A stretch of DNA of 49,464 nucleotides, from contig CASEKF010000028.1 of the NCBI GenBank assembly GCA_949288455.1, forward strand, positions 1 through 49,464, read 5' to 3'. The position numbers and the translations under genes are program-made. The DNA comes from an uncultured bacterium. GTDB taxonomy: Bacteria; Vulcanimicrobiota; CADAWZ01. A model generated the notes under the pieces. That model did no database searches. It was not told the DNA's origin and was given only the letters and a program-made list of their open reading frames with translations. Below are positions 32,539 through 40,955 of this stretch, piece by piece (within the stretch, counting starts at the first letter, position 1; the number at the start of each line of letters is the position of its first letter).

Positions 32539-34341
32539 ATGGCTTTGCAGGACTTTTTTCGTTATATAACCACAAAACATATTGACAATTTAGAGCACGA
32601 CATTGTGTTAGCATATGTGGAAGTCGGGCAATTTTCCGTAAGATACGAATATCCGATGGGAATTTTATCTATCGCTACCGTTTTAAAAAACGATGGATTT
32701 AAAGTAAAATTCGTCTCTTCTAAGATGCTTGTCAATTTGTCTTATAGCGAGAAAAAAGAGTTTTTTAAAAAAGCTAACCCTAAGATCTTTGGTTTATCGT
32801 TAGATTCCGATAATTACGACGCTTCGATCGCATTTGCCAGGCGTTTGCGCAAAACGTTGCCTAATACGATTTTTTTGGTCGGCGGCCCGTTGGTTAACAT
32901 AATAAAGGATAAGGCATTGGATTCCGGAGCGTTCGATTACGCTATAGCGGGCGAGGGCGAATTCTCCGTTAGGGATTTTGCCAGACATGTTATACGCGGC
33001 GAATTGTCTCTTGATGAAGTCCCGGGTCTTATATATTTGAAAGACGGAAAGGTTATATCTAATCCTCTTCCTCCTCCTATAAAGAATCTCGACGATTTGC
33101 CTTCCATAGATTATTCCATGATAGATAACAGCCATGTGTTAAATTACATATCGGGAAGGGGCTGCCCGTTTTCTTGTAGTTTCTGTTGCAGGACTATGCC
33201 TTCCGGGTATAGATTTTTTAGCTCTGAACGCGTAGTTTCCGACATAGTGAAACTGGCTCAAAGAGGAGCTTCTACGATCGTGATCGTCGACGATACGTTT
33301 ATAGCTAATATTGATCGCGCGAAAAAAATATGCGAAGGTATTGAAAGCGCTAAAAAGCAATATAACCTTGATTTTAATCTCTTTTGCGAAGCGAGAGCCG
33401 ACGCCGTATGCCGTCATCCCGAAATAGTTTCTTATTTGAAGAAAGCCGGGTTTACAAAGATGCAGCTTGGCATAGAAAGCGGAGTTCAAAAGATACTCGA
33501 TCTTTATAACAAAAAAGTCACTTTGGAACAGATAGAAAAGGCCGTAGATATAATTTATGAAAATCGTCCTATGATAATTACCGGCAATATTATTCTTTGC
33601 GCTCCTTTTGAGACCGAGCAAGTTTTTCTCGAGTCTCTTGAATTTGCAAAAAAATTGATACGTAAAGCTCCGGGGCTGCTTGAAATTAACTTTCCTTTTT
33701 TATGTCCATATCCGGGTACCGACATAGGCGAACATCCTGAAAACTACGGTTTGGAGATTATAGACGACAAATGGTATTCGGGAATGACCACTCAAGTTCC
33801 GTCCTGCCTTCCTAAAGGCTTAACCAAAGAACAGGCTATTGAGAGAAGACTTTTTGCATGGAATACCGTTCAGAGAGAATATGCGGATATCGTGAAAAAT
33901 TTGCCTTATGATATTATTAAATTTCATATGTTTTCAAAAATAAAGGGAGGAGAGACTCCTTTATATTCCAGCATTATAAGAACTATGCCCATAGTCGATA
34001 AATATTTTTATTTTATTATGCAGCCCGGTTTTATGCGTCTTGACGAAATACCTGCCGACGAACTTTTATTTGCCTCTCCGGTTAGGGTAATGCCTTCTAT
34101 CGTTTACGGCGATTCGGTCAACGTTTATAAGATGATAGATTTGCCTGAAGAAGTAATAATAACTGATCCGCTTGAAATGAGGTTGTACAATTTATGCGCG
34201 GGTAAGATTAATATAGGACAAATAGCTGAAAATTTGAAAAAGGATCTTCCTGATAAGACAGTAAGCGAAATAATAGAACATTTTATGCTTCCGGTATTTA
34301 GGAAATGGGAAAGTTTATATCATTTGTTTTTTATGCTTTAA
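32539..34341 (+). CDS. B12-binding-domain radical SAM protein with PqqD-like C-terminus
   Basis: 600 residues. The N-terminal cobalamin-binding-type Rossmann domain (about 18-150) has IFGLSLDSDNYDASIAFARRL and VGGPLVN but no DxHxxG, so B12 binding is uncertain. The radical SAM core has CxxxCxxC in SGRGCPFSCSFCCR, then GIESG. The last 70 residues (MRLYNLCAGKINIGQIAENL) look like the PqqD/RRE-type winged helix that captures peptide substrates in RiPP systems. The reaction is unknown. AGAAGGGA (32522-32529) serves as RBS. An ATG at 32535, in another frame and better spaced, opens a 16-codon ORF across the chosen start, so initiation here is ambiguous. Confidence 0.85.
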   Translation: MALQDFFRYITTKHIDNLEHDIVLAYVEVGQFSVRYEYPMGILSIATVLKNDGFKVKFVSSKMLVNLSYSEKKEFFKKANPKIFGLSLDSDNYDASIAFARRLRKTLPNTIFLVGGPLVNIIKDKALDSGAFDYAIAGEGEFSVRDFARHVIRGELSLDEVPGLIYLKDGKVISNPLPPPIKNLDDLPSIDYSMIDNSHVLNYISGRGCPFSCSFCCRTMPSGYRFFSSERVVSDIVKLAQRGASTIVIVDDTFIANIDRAKKICEGIESAKKQYNLDFNLFCEARADAVCRHPEIVSYLKKAGFTKMQLGIESGVQKILDLYNKKVTLEQIEKAVDIIYENRPMIITGNIILCAPFETEQVFLESLEFAKKLIRKAPGLLEINFPFLCPYPGTDIGEHPENYGLEIIDDKWYSGMTTQVPSCLPKGLTKEQAIERRLFAWNTVQREYADIVKNLPYDIIKFHMFSKIKGGETPLYSSIIRTMPIVDKYFYFIMQPGFMRLDEIPADELLFASPVRVMPSIVYGDSVNVYKMIDLPEEVIITDPLEMRLYNLCAGKINIGQIAENLKKDLPDKTVSEIIEHFMLPVFRKWESLYHLFFML

Positions 34342-34411
34342 AGGTTTTTTCCCATAATAATAGAAAAAAACTTTAAATTAATTTTCTTTTTTTACTTCGG
34401 AGGGACTTCCA

Positions 34412-35758
34412 ATGGCAAGCGTCAGGATGAATAAAGTGCAAAAAACTTATATAGGCTCTCAGCCTGTAAAGAAAGCCTGGTGGGAATTTTGGAAGAGCGG
34501 TTCCGTTAAAAGAGAGGTTAACGTAATAAAAGACGTTTCTTTCGAAATACGAGACGGAGAATTTTTAGTGCTCGTAGGTCCTTCCGGCTGCGGTAAATCT
34601 ACCGCCTTAAGAATGATAGCCGGACTGGAAGAAGTTACCGGAGGAGAAATTTATATTGACGAAGTTCTTGTAAACGACGTATCTCCCAAAGATAGAGATA
34701 TCGCTATGGTTTTTCAGAGTTACGCTCTTTATCCTCATATGAACGTATATGAAAATATGGCTTTCGGACTTAATATCAGAAAATATCCTAAGGATGATAT
34801 TGACAAAAGAGTTAACGAAGCCGCTGAAATGCTGGGACTTAAAGATTTGCTTCTTAGAAAACCCGGCGAGTTGTCCGGAGGTCAGAGACAGAGAGTCGCG
34901 ATGGGAAGAGCTATAGTTAGAAAACCTAAAGTTTTTCTTATGGACGAACCTTTAAGTAATCTGGACGCCAAATTGAGAGTTCAGATGAGAGCCGAGCTTC
35001 AGAAGATGCACAAGAGACTTGGAGTAACTACAGTATACGTGACTCATGACCAAACTGAGGCCATGACTTTAGGAGACAGGATCGTAATATTAAAAGACGG
35101 CATTGTGCAGCAGATTGATTCTCCTATGAATTTGTATGATTTTCCAGCTAATAAATTTGTCGCCAGTTTTATAGGCAGCCCTTCTATGAATTTTGTACCT
35201 TCAAAAATTGACGCAGAGGCCGAATATGTTCTTATTGAAGATTGGAAATTGAAGATACCTGAAGAAAAACGGCCCGGCATACTTCCTTTTGCGGGCAAAG
35301 AAGTAATTTTTGGAATTCGTCCTGAACACATACAAGACGTCAAATTTACTAAAGATTACGTTAAGGATTATGCAGTAAAGGGAACCGTCGAGGTTGCCGA
35401 GCCTATGGGGTCGGAGATCATGATTCATATTGATTTTTGCGGCAATGTCTTGGCTGCCAGGGTCGATTCTCATTCTTCGGCTCGCCTTGGCGACGAAGTC
35501 GAGCTTTGTCTTGATATGCATAAAATGCATATTTTTGATCCTGAAACAGAGATAAATTTAGTATATCCTAAAAAATCTGATTCGGATGCTGCTAAATCTT
35601 CGAAGAACAAAAGTTCCGGCGGCTCTGAAGTTTTGAAAAAGGCCGATTTAAATACTTCTAAACCTTCGAACGAATCGGATCCCGACGCTTCTGACGTATC
35701 GATGGGGGCTGTTTCAAAGAAAGCGTCAAGTAAAAAATCTTCGAAGAAGAAAAAATAA
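34412..35758 (+). CDS. ABC transporter ATP-binding protein, MalK/UgpC/MsmK type, with basic tail
   Basis: 448 residues. The nucleotide-binding domain has Walker A GPSGCGKST (K62), Q-loop VFQSYALYPHM, signature LSGGQRQRVAMGRAI, Walker B VFLMDEPLSNLD (E179) and the H-switch VTHDQ. TOBE domains follow (FGIRPEHI region, to about 385), as in CUT1 sugar importers. Two oddities: an insertion near residues 15-32 (a Trp-rich stretch, KAWWEFWKSG) before the usual first strand, and a C-terminal tail of about 60 residues rich in Lys, Ser and Asp ending in KKSSKKKK. No permease lies nearby; shared ATPases of this family often serve several importers, and the solute-binding protein at 12244 is a possible partner. 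Confidence 0.92.
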   Translation: MASVRMNKVQKTYIGSQPVKKAWWEFWKSGSVKREVNVIKDVSFEIRDGEFLVLVGPSGCGKSTALRMIAGLEEVTGGEIYIDEVLVNDVSPKDRDIAMVFQSYALYPHMNVYENMAFGLNIRKYPKDDIDKRVNEAAEMLGLKDLLLRKPGELSGGQRQRVAMGRAIVRKPKVFLMDEPLSNLDAKLRVQMRAELQKMHKRLGVTTVYVTHDQTEAMTLGDRIVILKDGIVQQIDSPMNLYDFPANKFVASFIGSPSMNFVPSKIDAEAEYVLIEDWKLKIPEEKRPGILPFAGKEVIFGIRPEHIQDVKFTKDYVKDYAVKGTVEVAEPMGSEIMIHIDFCGNVLAARVDSHSSARLGDEVELCLDMHKMHIFDPETEINLVYPKKSDSDAAKSSKNKSSGGSEVLKKADLNTSKPSNESDPDASDVSMGAVSKKASSKKSSKKKK

Positions 35759-35791
35759 AGAGAATTTATTTAGGCGCTTTATTAAGAAACG

Positions 35792-35841
35792 AAAAAGACC
35801 TTGACCGAGAACTGTACAGCGTTCTTTGCCGAGGTCTTTTT
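35792..35841 (+). terminator. Bidirectional rho-independent terminator
   Basis: AAAAAGACCT (35792-35801) pairs perfectly with 35832-35841. Inside, AGAAC/GTTCT forms a second stem. A and T runs on both sides suit termination of the ABC gene and of the opposing lolA-like transcript. Confidence 0.8.
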
Positions 35842-35880
35842 AATAAAATTTCGTTTATATATACGGTTCAAACGCTGAGC

Positions 35881-35898
35881 TTAAACTTATAAGTTTAA
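35881..35898. repeat. 18-bp perfect palindrome between convergent genes
   Basis: TTAAACTTATAAGTTTAA reads the same on both strands. It lies between the terminator and the end of the LolA-like gene. It may be a protein-binding site or the base of a small AT-rich hairpin. Confidence 0.5.
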
Positions 35899-35916
35899 AT
35901 TTCATGCCGCGGGAGT

Positions 35917-36558
35917 TTATTTAAATATATCGTCTTGTATTCCCGTATTGATATTGTAGTTATAATATTTCACATGAGCTTTAGCCGTAAAGAATTTGGA
36001 TTTAAGCTTCGCTTTTTGAATATAGGGAAGAGAAAATTTAGCGTCTTTAGCGTAATCATTTTCCGTTTCTATAGAGCTGGAGTCATTATATTTAACGATC
36101 GCAAAGTCGGGATAAAGCGTCGCGTCGTTTAACCATAGGTATATCGCTTTTATATTATTTTGTTTTAAAGGCGTTATTTCTATCAGATGAAGAATTTTTC
36201 CGTTGGTTTTTTCCATTCGTATATAACGTTTTTTTGATTCGCCGTAAACGGTTCTACCCGGGGCTAAATTTTCAAAAAGGGATTTATATTCGTTGAGAGG
36301 ATAGGGCAGATTGTCAAATTTCATTTTCATTTTATTTGGATATTTAAAGAAAAATTTTCCTCTCAAAGGGAAAGAAAAGGAGAGATAGTAAACCGTAGCC
36401 GTGAAATTTACCGTAAAATCTTTTATATGTTTATTTTTATTTTCAAGACCGGCCAGCAATTTATTCGCTTTAGTCTCCTGCGTTAAAGAATCTGCGGTTA
36501 TATTTTGAACGGTTAATAAAAAAAAAGCGACAAATAAAGTTAACGATTGTATTTTCAT
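35917..36558 (-). CDS. LolA-like periplasmic lipoprotein-carrier-fold protein
   Basis: About 213 residues. ATG at 36558 (reverse) gives a clean signal peptide, MKIQSLTLFVAFFLLTVQNITA; an ATG three codons upstream is the alternative. The mature region has the LolA/LolB half-barrel pattern: IKDFTVNFTATVYY, a GKFFFKYPNKMKMKF strand pair (LolA: G.f.ykrP.r.R..y) and then successive strands (KRYIRMEK, IKAIYLWLND, FAIVKYND). It would shuttle or bind lipidated proteins or lipid in the periplasm. The sequence is divergent, so it may be a LolA-superfamily relative rather than true LolA. It starts about 27 bases after the sigma-factor stop and is very likely in the same operon. Confidence 0.65.
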   Translation of the reverse strand: MKIQSLTLFVAFFLLTVQNITADSLTQETKANKLLAGLENKNKHIKDFTVNFTATVYYLSFSFPLRGKFFFKYPNKMKMKFDNLPYPLNEYKSLFENLAPGRTVYGESKKRYIRMEKTNGKILHLIEITPLKQNNIKAIYLWLNDATLYPDFAIVKYNDSSSIETENDYAKDAKFSLPYIQKAKLKSKFFTAKAHVKYYNYNINTGIQDDIFK

Positions 36559-36585
36559 AATTATCATTATACAATATTTTCGCTT

Positions 36586-37551
36586 TTAGCGCTTAATTTG
36601 TTTTTGTATTTGTCCGGCGGCTTTTTGTAATTTCTCTATGGCTTTAACTTCTTTTTGTCTGACTCTTTCCTTGCTGACTCCCAATTGGCGGCTGATCATG
36701 TCGAGAGTTTGGCTTTTTATGTTGTTTAAGCCAAAACGTAATTTTATTATTTTTCTTTCTTCGGGCGTAAGATATTTCAGAAGTCTGTTTATTTCGTCTT
36801 TATCCAGAAAATTATCGTTTTCGGGAGCCGCTATAGTGTCTCCAAGCGTAAATTTTCCGTCTCCTATCGACAGCTCGAACGATAGCGGTTCATTCGCTAT
36901 TTTTATGATCGCTTCGAGTTTATTTTTTGCGTTTATTTCTTCCTCCGTTATTGCCTGACGCACTAACGGATCGTCAGAAGCGAGGATCCTCCCATATTTT
37001 TTCGAAAGTTTACGACGTATTTTTTCTTGCGACACCGGATATATAATTCTGCTTATTTCTATAAGTGTTGGCTGTTTGTCGTATTTCTTTCTATAATTTT
37101 CCAGAGTTTGTTTATATAAGCGATATATATTTATTATGTGTATGGGCAATCTTATCGTTCGGCTTCCGTTATAAATCGCGCGTAATATGGATTGTCTTAT
37201 CCACCATGTCGCGTAAGTTGCGAATCTATAGCCCAAACTGCCGTCAAATTTTTTAGCCGCTTCTATTAACCCTATATTTCCTTCCTGAATAAGATCCATC
37301 ATGCTCAGCCCTTTTCCCGCATATTTAGCGGCTATTGATATAACTAACCTCAGGCTTGAGTTTATTAGCCGATTGACGGCTTGTTGATCTCCTTTAGAGA
37401 TTCTTTCGCCGAGTTCTTCTTCTTCTTCTTTGCTGAGCAAAGGGGATCTGCCGACTTCTTTATAGTAATATGAATTTGAAGCGTCTGAAGGTTTTATATT
37501 CGATTCATAGTAATATTCTGTATTAAGATAATTATTATCTATGGCGAACAT
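36586..37551 (-). CDS. Sigma-70 family RNA polymerase sigma factor (RpoD/RpoS group)
   Basis: About 321 residues. GGAGG (37564-37560, reverse) sits 8 bases before ATG 37551, so the upstream in-frame ATG at 37566 is rejected. Region 1.2 (LLSKEEEEELGERI) is followed by region 2 with the core-binding and -10-recognition helix: DLIQEGNIGLIEAAKKFD and YRFATYATWWIRQSILRAI. Region 3 follows (QPTLIEISRIIYPVSQEKI). Region 4 has the helix-turn-helix LDMISRQLGVSKERVRQKEVKAIEKL; primary sigmas have RQIE where this has RQKE. It lacks the long region 1.1 of a housekeeping RpoD, so it is probably a group 2 or related alternative sigma. It is divergent from the ExbB-like gene and upstream of the LolA-like gene. 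Confidence 0.92.
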   Translation of the reverse strand: MFAIDNNYLNTEYYYESNIKPSDASNSYYYKEVGRSPLLSKEEEEELGERISKGDQQAVNRLINSSLRLVISIAAKYAGKGLSMMDLIQEGNIGLIEAAKKFDGSLGYRFATYATWWIRQSILRAIYNGSRTIRLPIHIINIYRLYKQTLENYRKKYDKQPTLIEISRIIYPVSQEKIRRKLSKKYGRILASDDPLVRQAITEEEINAKNKLEAIIKIANEPLSFELSIGDGKFTLGDTIAAPENDNFLDKDEINRLLKYLTPEERKIIKLRFGLNNIKSQTLDMISRQLGVSKERVRQKEVKAIEKLQKAAGQIQKQIKR

Positions 37552-37699
37552 ACGGCGAACCTCCATTATTGTATACTTATATTATATTTCCGTCCGTTTT
37601 GTTTTGCATCATACTTTTAGCGTAATTTTTATATCTGTTTATCGTCTCAAGGCTGATTCTTGCGTTTTGCAAAACGGCGCTTTTCGGGAGAATTGTATC

Positions 37700-38371
37700 A
37701 TGTCGATTTTACCTGATTCTAATAATTATTTATTTTACGTGTTTAAGTCCGGCGGCGTTTTCTTATATATTTTGCTGGTTTGTTCCGTAATTTTTGTAGC
37801 CGTAACAGGAGAAAGACTTTATTTTTATTTTAGAAATAAATTTAATTACGATTCCGCGCTTCGTCGTTTTTCTATTTTGCTGTCTGAAGATAAATTTAAC
37901 GAAATAAACGCCATGCTTGATTCAAGCGATAAAATTCAGCTTTTATGCGCTAGAGCCATTCTTATGAGAAAGACATCTCCTAAAGATGAAATTGAAGACG
38001 CGGTTCAGGCGGTTATGGAACGAGTCCTTTTACAGTTTGAAAAGCGCGTTTTTATTTTGGGAATTTTAGCCGTAATCTCTCCTTTTATCGGTCTTGCCGG
38101 AACCGTAGTAGGGATTATGAGAGCTTTTGCCGATATTGCCGTTTCTTCTTCGGCCGGAGCCGCAGTAGTTGCCGGCGGCGTGTCGGAGGCTTTAATAGCT
38201 ACGGCGGCAGGTTTGTTGGTAGCCATACCGGCGTCCGCTTTTTTTAATTATTTTAGGGCTAAGATTAAAAGCTTGAGAAGCGAATTAGGCGTATTCTGCG
38301 CTGAACTAATAGAATTGGTCGTGAGAATAGAGCGGGGAGACAAGCCTATCGACGTCTTGGAAATATCTTGA
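37700..38371 (+). CDS. MotA/TolQ/ExbB-family proton channel
   Basis: About 223 residues from ATG 37700, which follows GGGAG (37686-37690). An open frame reaches back to 37541 but would overlap the divergent sigma gene and lacks an RBS. Three membrane helices: GVFLYILLVCSVIFVAVTGERLYFYF (about 18-40) and two further on, with the family motif ISPFIGLAGTVVGIMRAF followed by GGVSEALIATAAGLLVAIPASAFFNYF. With an ExbD/TolR partner it converts the proton gradient into motion for outer-membrane transport or integrity. The next gene is that partner. Whether it is Exb-type or Tol-type is unclear, as no TonB, TolA or Pal is nearby. Confidence 0.92.
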   Translation: MSILPDSNNYLFYVFKSGGVFLYILLVCSVIFVAVTGERLYFYFRNKFNYDSALRRFSILLSEDKFNEINAMLDSSDKIQLLCARAILMRKTSPKDEIEDAVQAVMERVLLQFEKRVFILGILAVISPFIGLAGTVVGIMRAFADIAVSSSAGAAVVAGGVSEALIATAAGLLVAIPASAFFNYFRAKIKSLRSELGVFCAELIELVVRIERGDKPIDVLEIS

Positions 38372-38385
38372 AAGGAGCGATTTTT

Positions 38386-38790
38386 TTGAAATTTTTAAAA
38401 ACTTTACCGTCAAATGAAGACGAGTCTTTAAATGAAATAAATATCGCTCCTCTTACCGACTGCATGATTGTGCTTCTTATTATTTTTATGCTCGCCGGAT
38501 CAGTTTTTACTCAAAAAGGTTTTAATATAGATCTTCCGCATGCCAAGAATTCTGTGGATCTTGTAAGGAGCGAAGTTTCTATAACCGTTTATGCCGACGG
38601 TCGGTATGCGGTTAACGGAGAACAAGTATCAAAGTCGGATTTATTTGCCCGTTTATCTAAACTTGAAAATAAGGATACTCCGGTAAGTATAACGGCCGAT
38701 TCAAAGTCTTCTTACGGAGACGTAATTTATGCGCTGGACGCGGCTAAACAAGCCGGCTTGCCTCAGGCCGAATTGGCAGTGGATTCTTAA
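38386..38790 (+). CDS. ExbD/TolR-family biopolymer transport protein
   Basis: About 134 residues. AAAGGAG (38371-38377), right after the partner gene stop, is spaced 8 bases from TTG 38386, which I take as start; an upstream TTG overlapping the stop has no RBS. A single membrane helix (about 22-42) contains the essential protonatable Asp in IAPLTDCMIVLLIIFML. The periplasmic part (SITVYADGRYAVNGEQV, ISLTADSKSSYGDVI-like strand/helix order) fits TolR/ExbD. It forms the proton-driven stator with the upstream channel protein. A tRNA promoter follows without an obvious terminator. Confidence 0.92.
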   Translation: MKFLKTLPSNEDESLNEINIAPLTDCMIVLLIIFMLAGSVFTQKGFNIDLPHAKNSVDLVRSEVSITVYADGRYAVNGEQVSKSDLFARLSKLENKDTPVSITADSKSSYGDVIYALDAAKQAGLPQAELAVDS

Positions 38791-38847
38791 CTGTCGACTT
38801 CTTGTTGGATTCTTTATTGAAAAGATAAAAAAAATATTTATAAGGTC

Positions 38848-38876
38848 TTGACAAATTTTTTTTTTTAGGTTATTAT
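38848..38876 (+). promoter_or_regulatory. Strong sigma-70 promoter of the tRNA-tuf cluster
   Basis: TTGACA (38848-38853), a 17-base spacer and TATTAT (38871-38876), about 35 bases before tRNA-Gly. It is the obvious start for the tRNA-Gly/Thr/Arg-tuf-rpmG transcript. Confidence 0.8.
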
Positions 38877-38910
38877 GTGGTCACGCTAAGACACCAGCGT
38901 AACAACGGAT

Positions 38911-38986
38911 GCGGGGATAGCTCAGTTGGTAGAGCGCTAGCCTTCCAAGCTGGATGTTGCGGGTTCGAGCCCCGTTCCCCGCTCCA
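38911..38986 (+). tRNA. trnG: tRNA-Gly (anticodon UCC)
   Basis: A cloverleaf is readable: acceptor GCGGGGA/TCCCCGC, D arm AGCTCAGTTGGTAGAGC, anticodon stem CTAGC/GCTGG (one G-U) with loop CTTCCAA, and a T arm with GGTTCGAGCC. The 3' CCA is encoded (38984-38986), unlike the other tRNAs here. Confidence 0.95.
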
Positions 38987-39039
38987 AACACAAGGAATTG
39001 CCGTCTGGAGATTATCGGGATATTGCGTCTGTGTCTGAT

Positions 39040-39112
39040 GCTGGGGTAGCTCAGTAGGTAGAGCACATCCTTGGTAAGGATGAGGTCGACGGTTCAATCC
39101 CGTTCCCCAGCT
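39040..39112 (+). tRNA. trnT: tRNA-Thr (anticodon GGU)
   Basis: Acceptor GCTGGGG/CCCCAGC, anticodon stem CATCC/GGATG with loop TTGGTAA, T arm ACGGTTCAATCCCGT. CCA is not encoded; a T run follows. Confidence 0.95.
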
Positions 39113-39150
39113 TTTTTAATTGTATTCTGTCGATTAGATGGGTTTTTCAG

Positions 39151-39223
39151 GCGCTCGTAGCTCAAAGGATAGAGCGGTGGACTCCTAAGCCAAAGGTTAG
39201 AGGTTCGAGTCCTCTCGGGCGCG
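39151..39223 (+). tRNA. trnR: tRNA-Arg (anticodon CCU)
   Basis: Acceptor GCGCTCG/CGGGCGC (one G-U), D arm GCTC/GAGC, loop CTCCTAA giving anticodon CCU, T arm AGAGG/CCTCT around TTCGAGT. The anticodon stem GTGGA/GCCAA has mismatches at 27-43 (G-A) and 31-39 (A-G). CCA is not encoded; a run of T follows. Confidence 0.88.
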
Positions 39224-39374
39224 TTTTTTTTTGCAATTCTGATTCGGCGTTTGTTCTATATGTCGCGCGCTCTTTAATATTTCGCGCCGTTAGTTTAAAG
39301 AAAAATAGTTATGAACGACGATATGAAAGCCGTTTCTATTATTTGCACCGTTTATTTATTTTTAGGAGGAAAAT

Positions 39375-40568
39375 ATGGCAAAACAGAAATTTGAAAGAAC
39401 AAAACCGCATGTCAATATCGGAACTATCGGCCATGTCGATCACGGTAAAACGACTCTTACTGCGGCAATTACCATGACTCTTGCCGAAAAAGGTCTTGCA
39501 AAGGCTCTTGACGTGGATCATATTGATAATGCTCCCGAGGAAAAGGAGAGAGGCATAACTATCGCTATATGCCACGCTGAATATGAAACTGAAAAGAGAC
39601 ATTACGCTCACGTAGATTGCCCCGGTCACGCCGATTATATTAAAAATATGATTACCGGAGCCGCTCAGATGGACGGAGCCATTCTTGTGGTTTCAGCAGC
39701 CGACGGCCCGATGCCTCAGACCAGAGAGCATATTCTTCTTGCTCGTCAAGTCAACGTTCCCTATATCGTAGTGTTCCTTAACAAATGCGATATGGTCGAT
39801 GATCCTGAACTTATAGATCTTGTTGAGCTTGAAGTAAGAGAACTTCTCAGCGCTTACAATTTCCCCGGCGATGACATTCCGATTATTCGCGGTTCCGCTC
39901 TTAAGGTTGTAGAGAACGATCCTGATCCGAAGTGGAAAGCCGCTATTATGGAACTTTGCGACGCGGTAGATTCATATATTCCTCTGCCTGAGCGTCCTGT
40001 GGACAAAAATTTCCTTATGCCTGTTGAAGACGTCTTCACAATTACCGGAAGAGGCACGGTTGCGACCGGCAGAGTAGAAAGAGGCGTTATAAAGGTTGGA
40101 GAGGAAGTAGAGCTTGTCGGTTTCATTGAAAAACCCAGAAAATTAGTCGTAACCGGCGTAGAAATGTTTAGAAAGATTCTTGACGAAGGTCGCGCCGGCG
40201 ATAACGTTGGTCTGCTTCTTCGCGGTATCGATAGAAAAGATATCGAAAGAGGTCAGGTGCTTGCAAAACCCGGTTCGATTAAGGCTCATACGAAGTTTAA
40301 AGCTGAAGTTTACGTCTTATCGAAAGAGGAAGGCGGACGTCATACTCCTTTCTTCAACGGTTACAGACCTCAGTTCTATTTCAGAACGACCGATATTACC
40401 GGTTCAATCAAGCTTCCCGAAGGCGTAGAAATGATTATGCCCGGCGATAACGTTACGATGGAAGTTAATCTTATAACTCCGATGGCTATTGAGAAAAATC
40501 TCAGATTCGCTATCCGCGAAGGCGGAAGAACCGTAGGAGCGGGCGTAGTTTCTGAAATCGAGGAGTAA
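39375..40568 (+). CDS. tuf: Elongation factor Tu
   Basis: 397 residues, full length. It delivers aminoacyl-tRNA to the ribosome. GTPase motifs: [15 protein letters not shown] (G1), [14 protein letters not shown] (G2 and switch I; ICHAEY replaces the usual INTAHVEY), [12 protein letters not shown] (G3) and NKCDMVDD (G4). Domains II and III follow with [12 protein letters not shown] and the C-terminal [20 protein letters not shown] (39364-39369) precedes ATG. It follows three tRNA genes as in E. coli tufB, and rpmG follows. Confidence 0.98.
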   Translation: MAKQKFERTKPHVNIGTIGHVDHGKTTLTAAITMTLAEKGLAKALDVDHIDNAPEEKERGITIAICHAEYETEKRHYAHVDCPGHADYIKNMITGAAQMDGAILVVSAADGPMPQTREHILLARQVNVPYIVVFLNKCDMVDDPELIDLVELEVRELLSAYNFPGDDIPIIRGSALKVVENDPDPKWKAAIMELCDAVDSYIPLPERPVDKNFLMPVEDVFTITGRGTVATGRVERGVIKVGEEVELVGFIEKPRKLVVTGVEMFRKILDEGRAGDNVGLLLRGIDRKDIERGQVLAKPGSIKAHTKFKAEVYVLSKEEGGRHTPFFNGYRPQFYFRTTDITGSIKLPEGVEMIMPGDNVTMEVNLITPMAIEKNLRFAIREGGRTVGAGVVSEIEE

Positions 40569-40607
40569 TAACAAAAGAATCTATTTAGACTGTGAGGTTT
40601 AGATATT

Positions 40608-40772
40608 ATGGCCAAAAAGGAAAATCGCATTACTATCTCGTTGGCCTGTGGAGATTGTAAAAGAAAAAATTATGCTACCAGAAAGAATAAGCAGCATACG
40701 ACGGATCGTCTTTCGTTGAATAAGTATTGTCCTTTCTGTAATAAGCATACGACCCATAAAGAGTCCAAATAG
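40608..40772 (+). CDS. rpmG: 50S ribosomal protein L33
   Basis: 54 residues, start ATG 40608. Basic, with two CxxC pairs ([11 protein letters not shown] and YCPFCNKHT), the zinc-binding (C+) form of L33. YATRKNK and LNKYCPFC match the family. It sits between tuf and secE, its common bacterial position; the tRNA-Trp often found next to it is absent. A terminator follows. Confidence 0.95.
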   Translation: MAKKENRITISLACGDCKRKNYATRKNKQHTTDRLSLNKYCPFCNKHTTHKESK

Positions 40773-40788
40773 AAATGTATCTGTTTAT

Positions 40789-40813
40789 AGGGCGGGCAGG
40801 CATTGCCCGTCCT
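40789..40813 (+). terminator. Rho-independent terminator after rpmG
   Basis: A 10-bp stem (40789-40798 with 40804-40813, one G-U pair) with a 5-base loop, GC-rich, followed by a T-rich stretch. It separates the tuf-rpmG transcript from secE. Confidence 0.75.
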
Positions 40814-40916
40814 ATTTCAGGATTTTCTGTTTATTTATTTTTGCGTTCGGCTTTTTATATGAGTTTGGCAGTCAGCGGCCGTATGGCTCTCTTACTTGTT
40901 ATAAGCTGAGCGGGGA

Positions 40917-40955
40917 GGATTCGGCGCAATATTGATTTTTTTGCATGATGAATCC
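40917..40955 (+). other. Possible RNA structure upstream of secE
   Basis: GGATTC (40917-40922) pairs with GAATCC (40950-40955), and an inner GCAA/TTGC can also form. There is no T tract. It may be part of the secE leader. I recognise no known RNA family. Confidence 0.25.

Noticed and set aside
32583-32610. TTGACA inside the radical SAM gene as an internal promoter
   Set aside because: No acceptable -10 follows at 16-18 bases.
37541-37699. N-terminal extension of the ExbB-like protein
   Set aside because: It overlaps the divergent sigma gene, has no RBS, and ATG 37700 with GGGAG gives the family-typical start.
38873-39097. Open frame on the - strand across the tRNA genes (about 74 codons), plus a second overlapping one
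   Set aside because: It is the antisense of tRNA-Gly and tRNA-Thr, a well-known source of false protein annotations; there is no RBS.
39265-39287. GCGCG/CGCGC hairpin upstream of tuf as a terminator
   Set aside because: The stem is only 5 bp and no T tract follows; the tRNA transcript probably continues into tuf.
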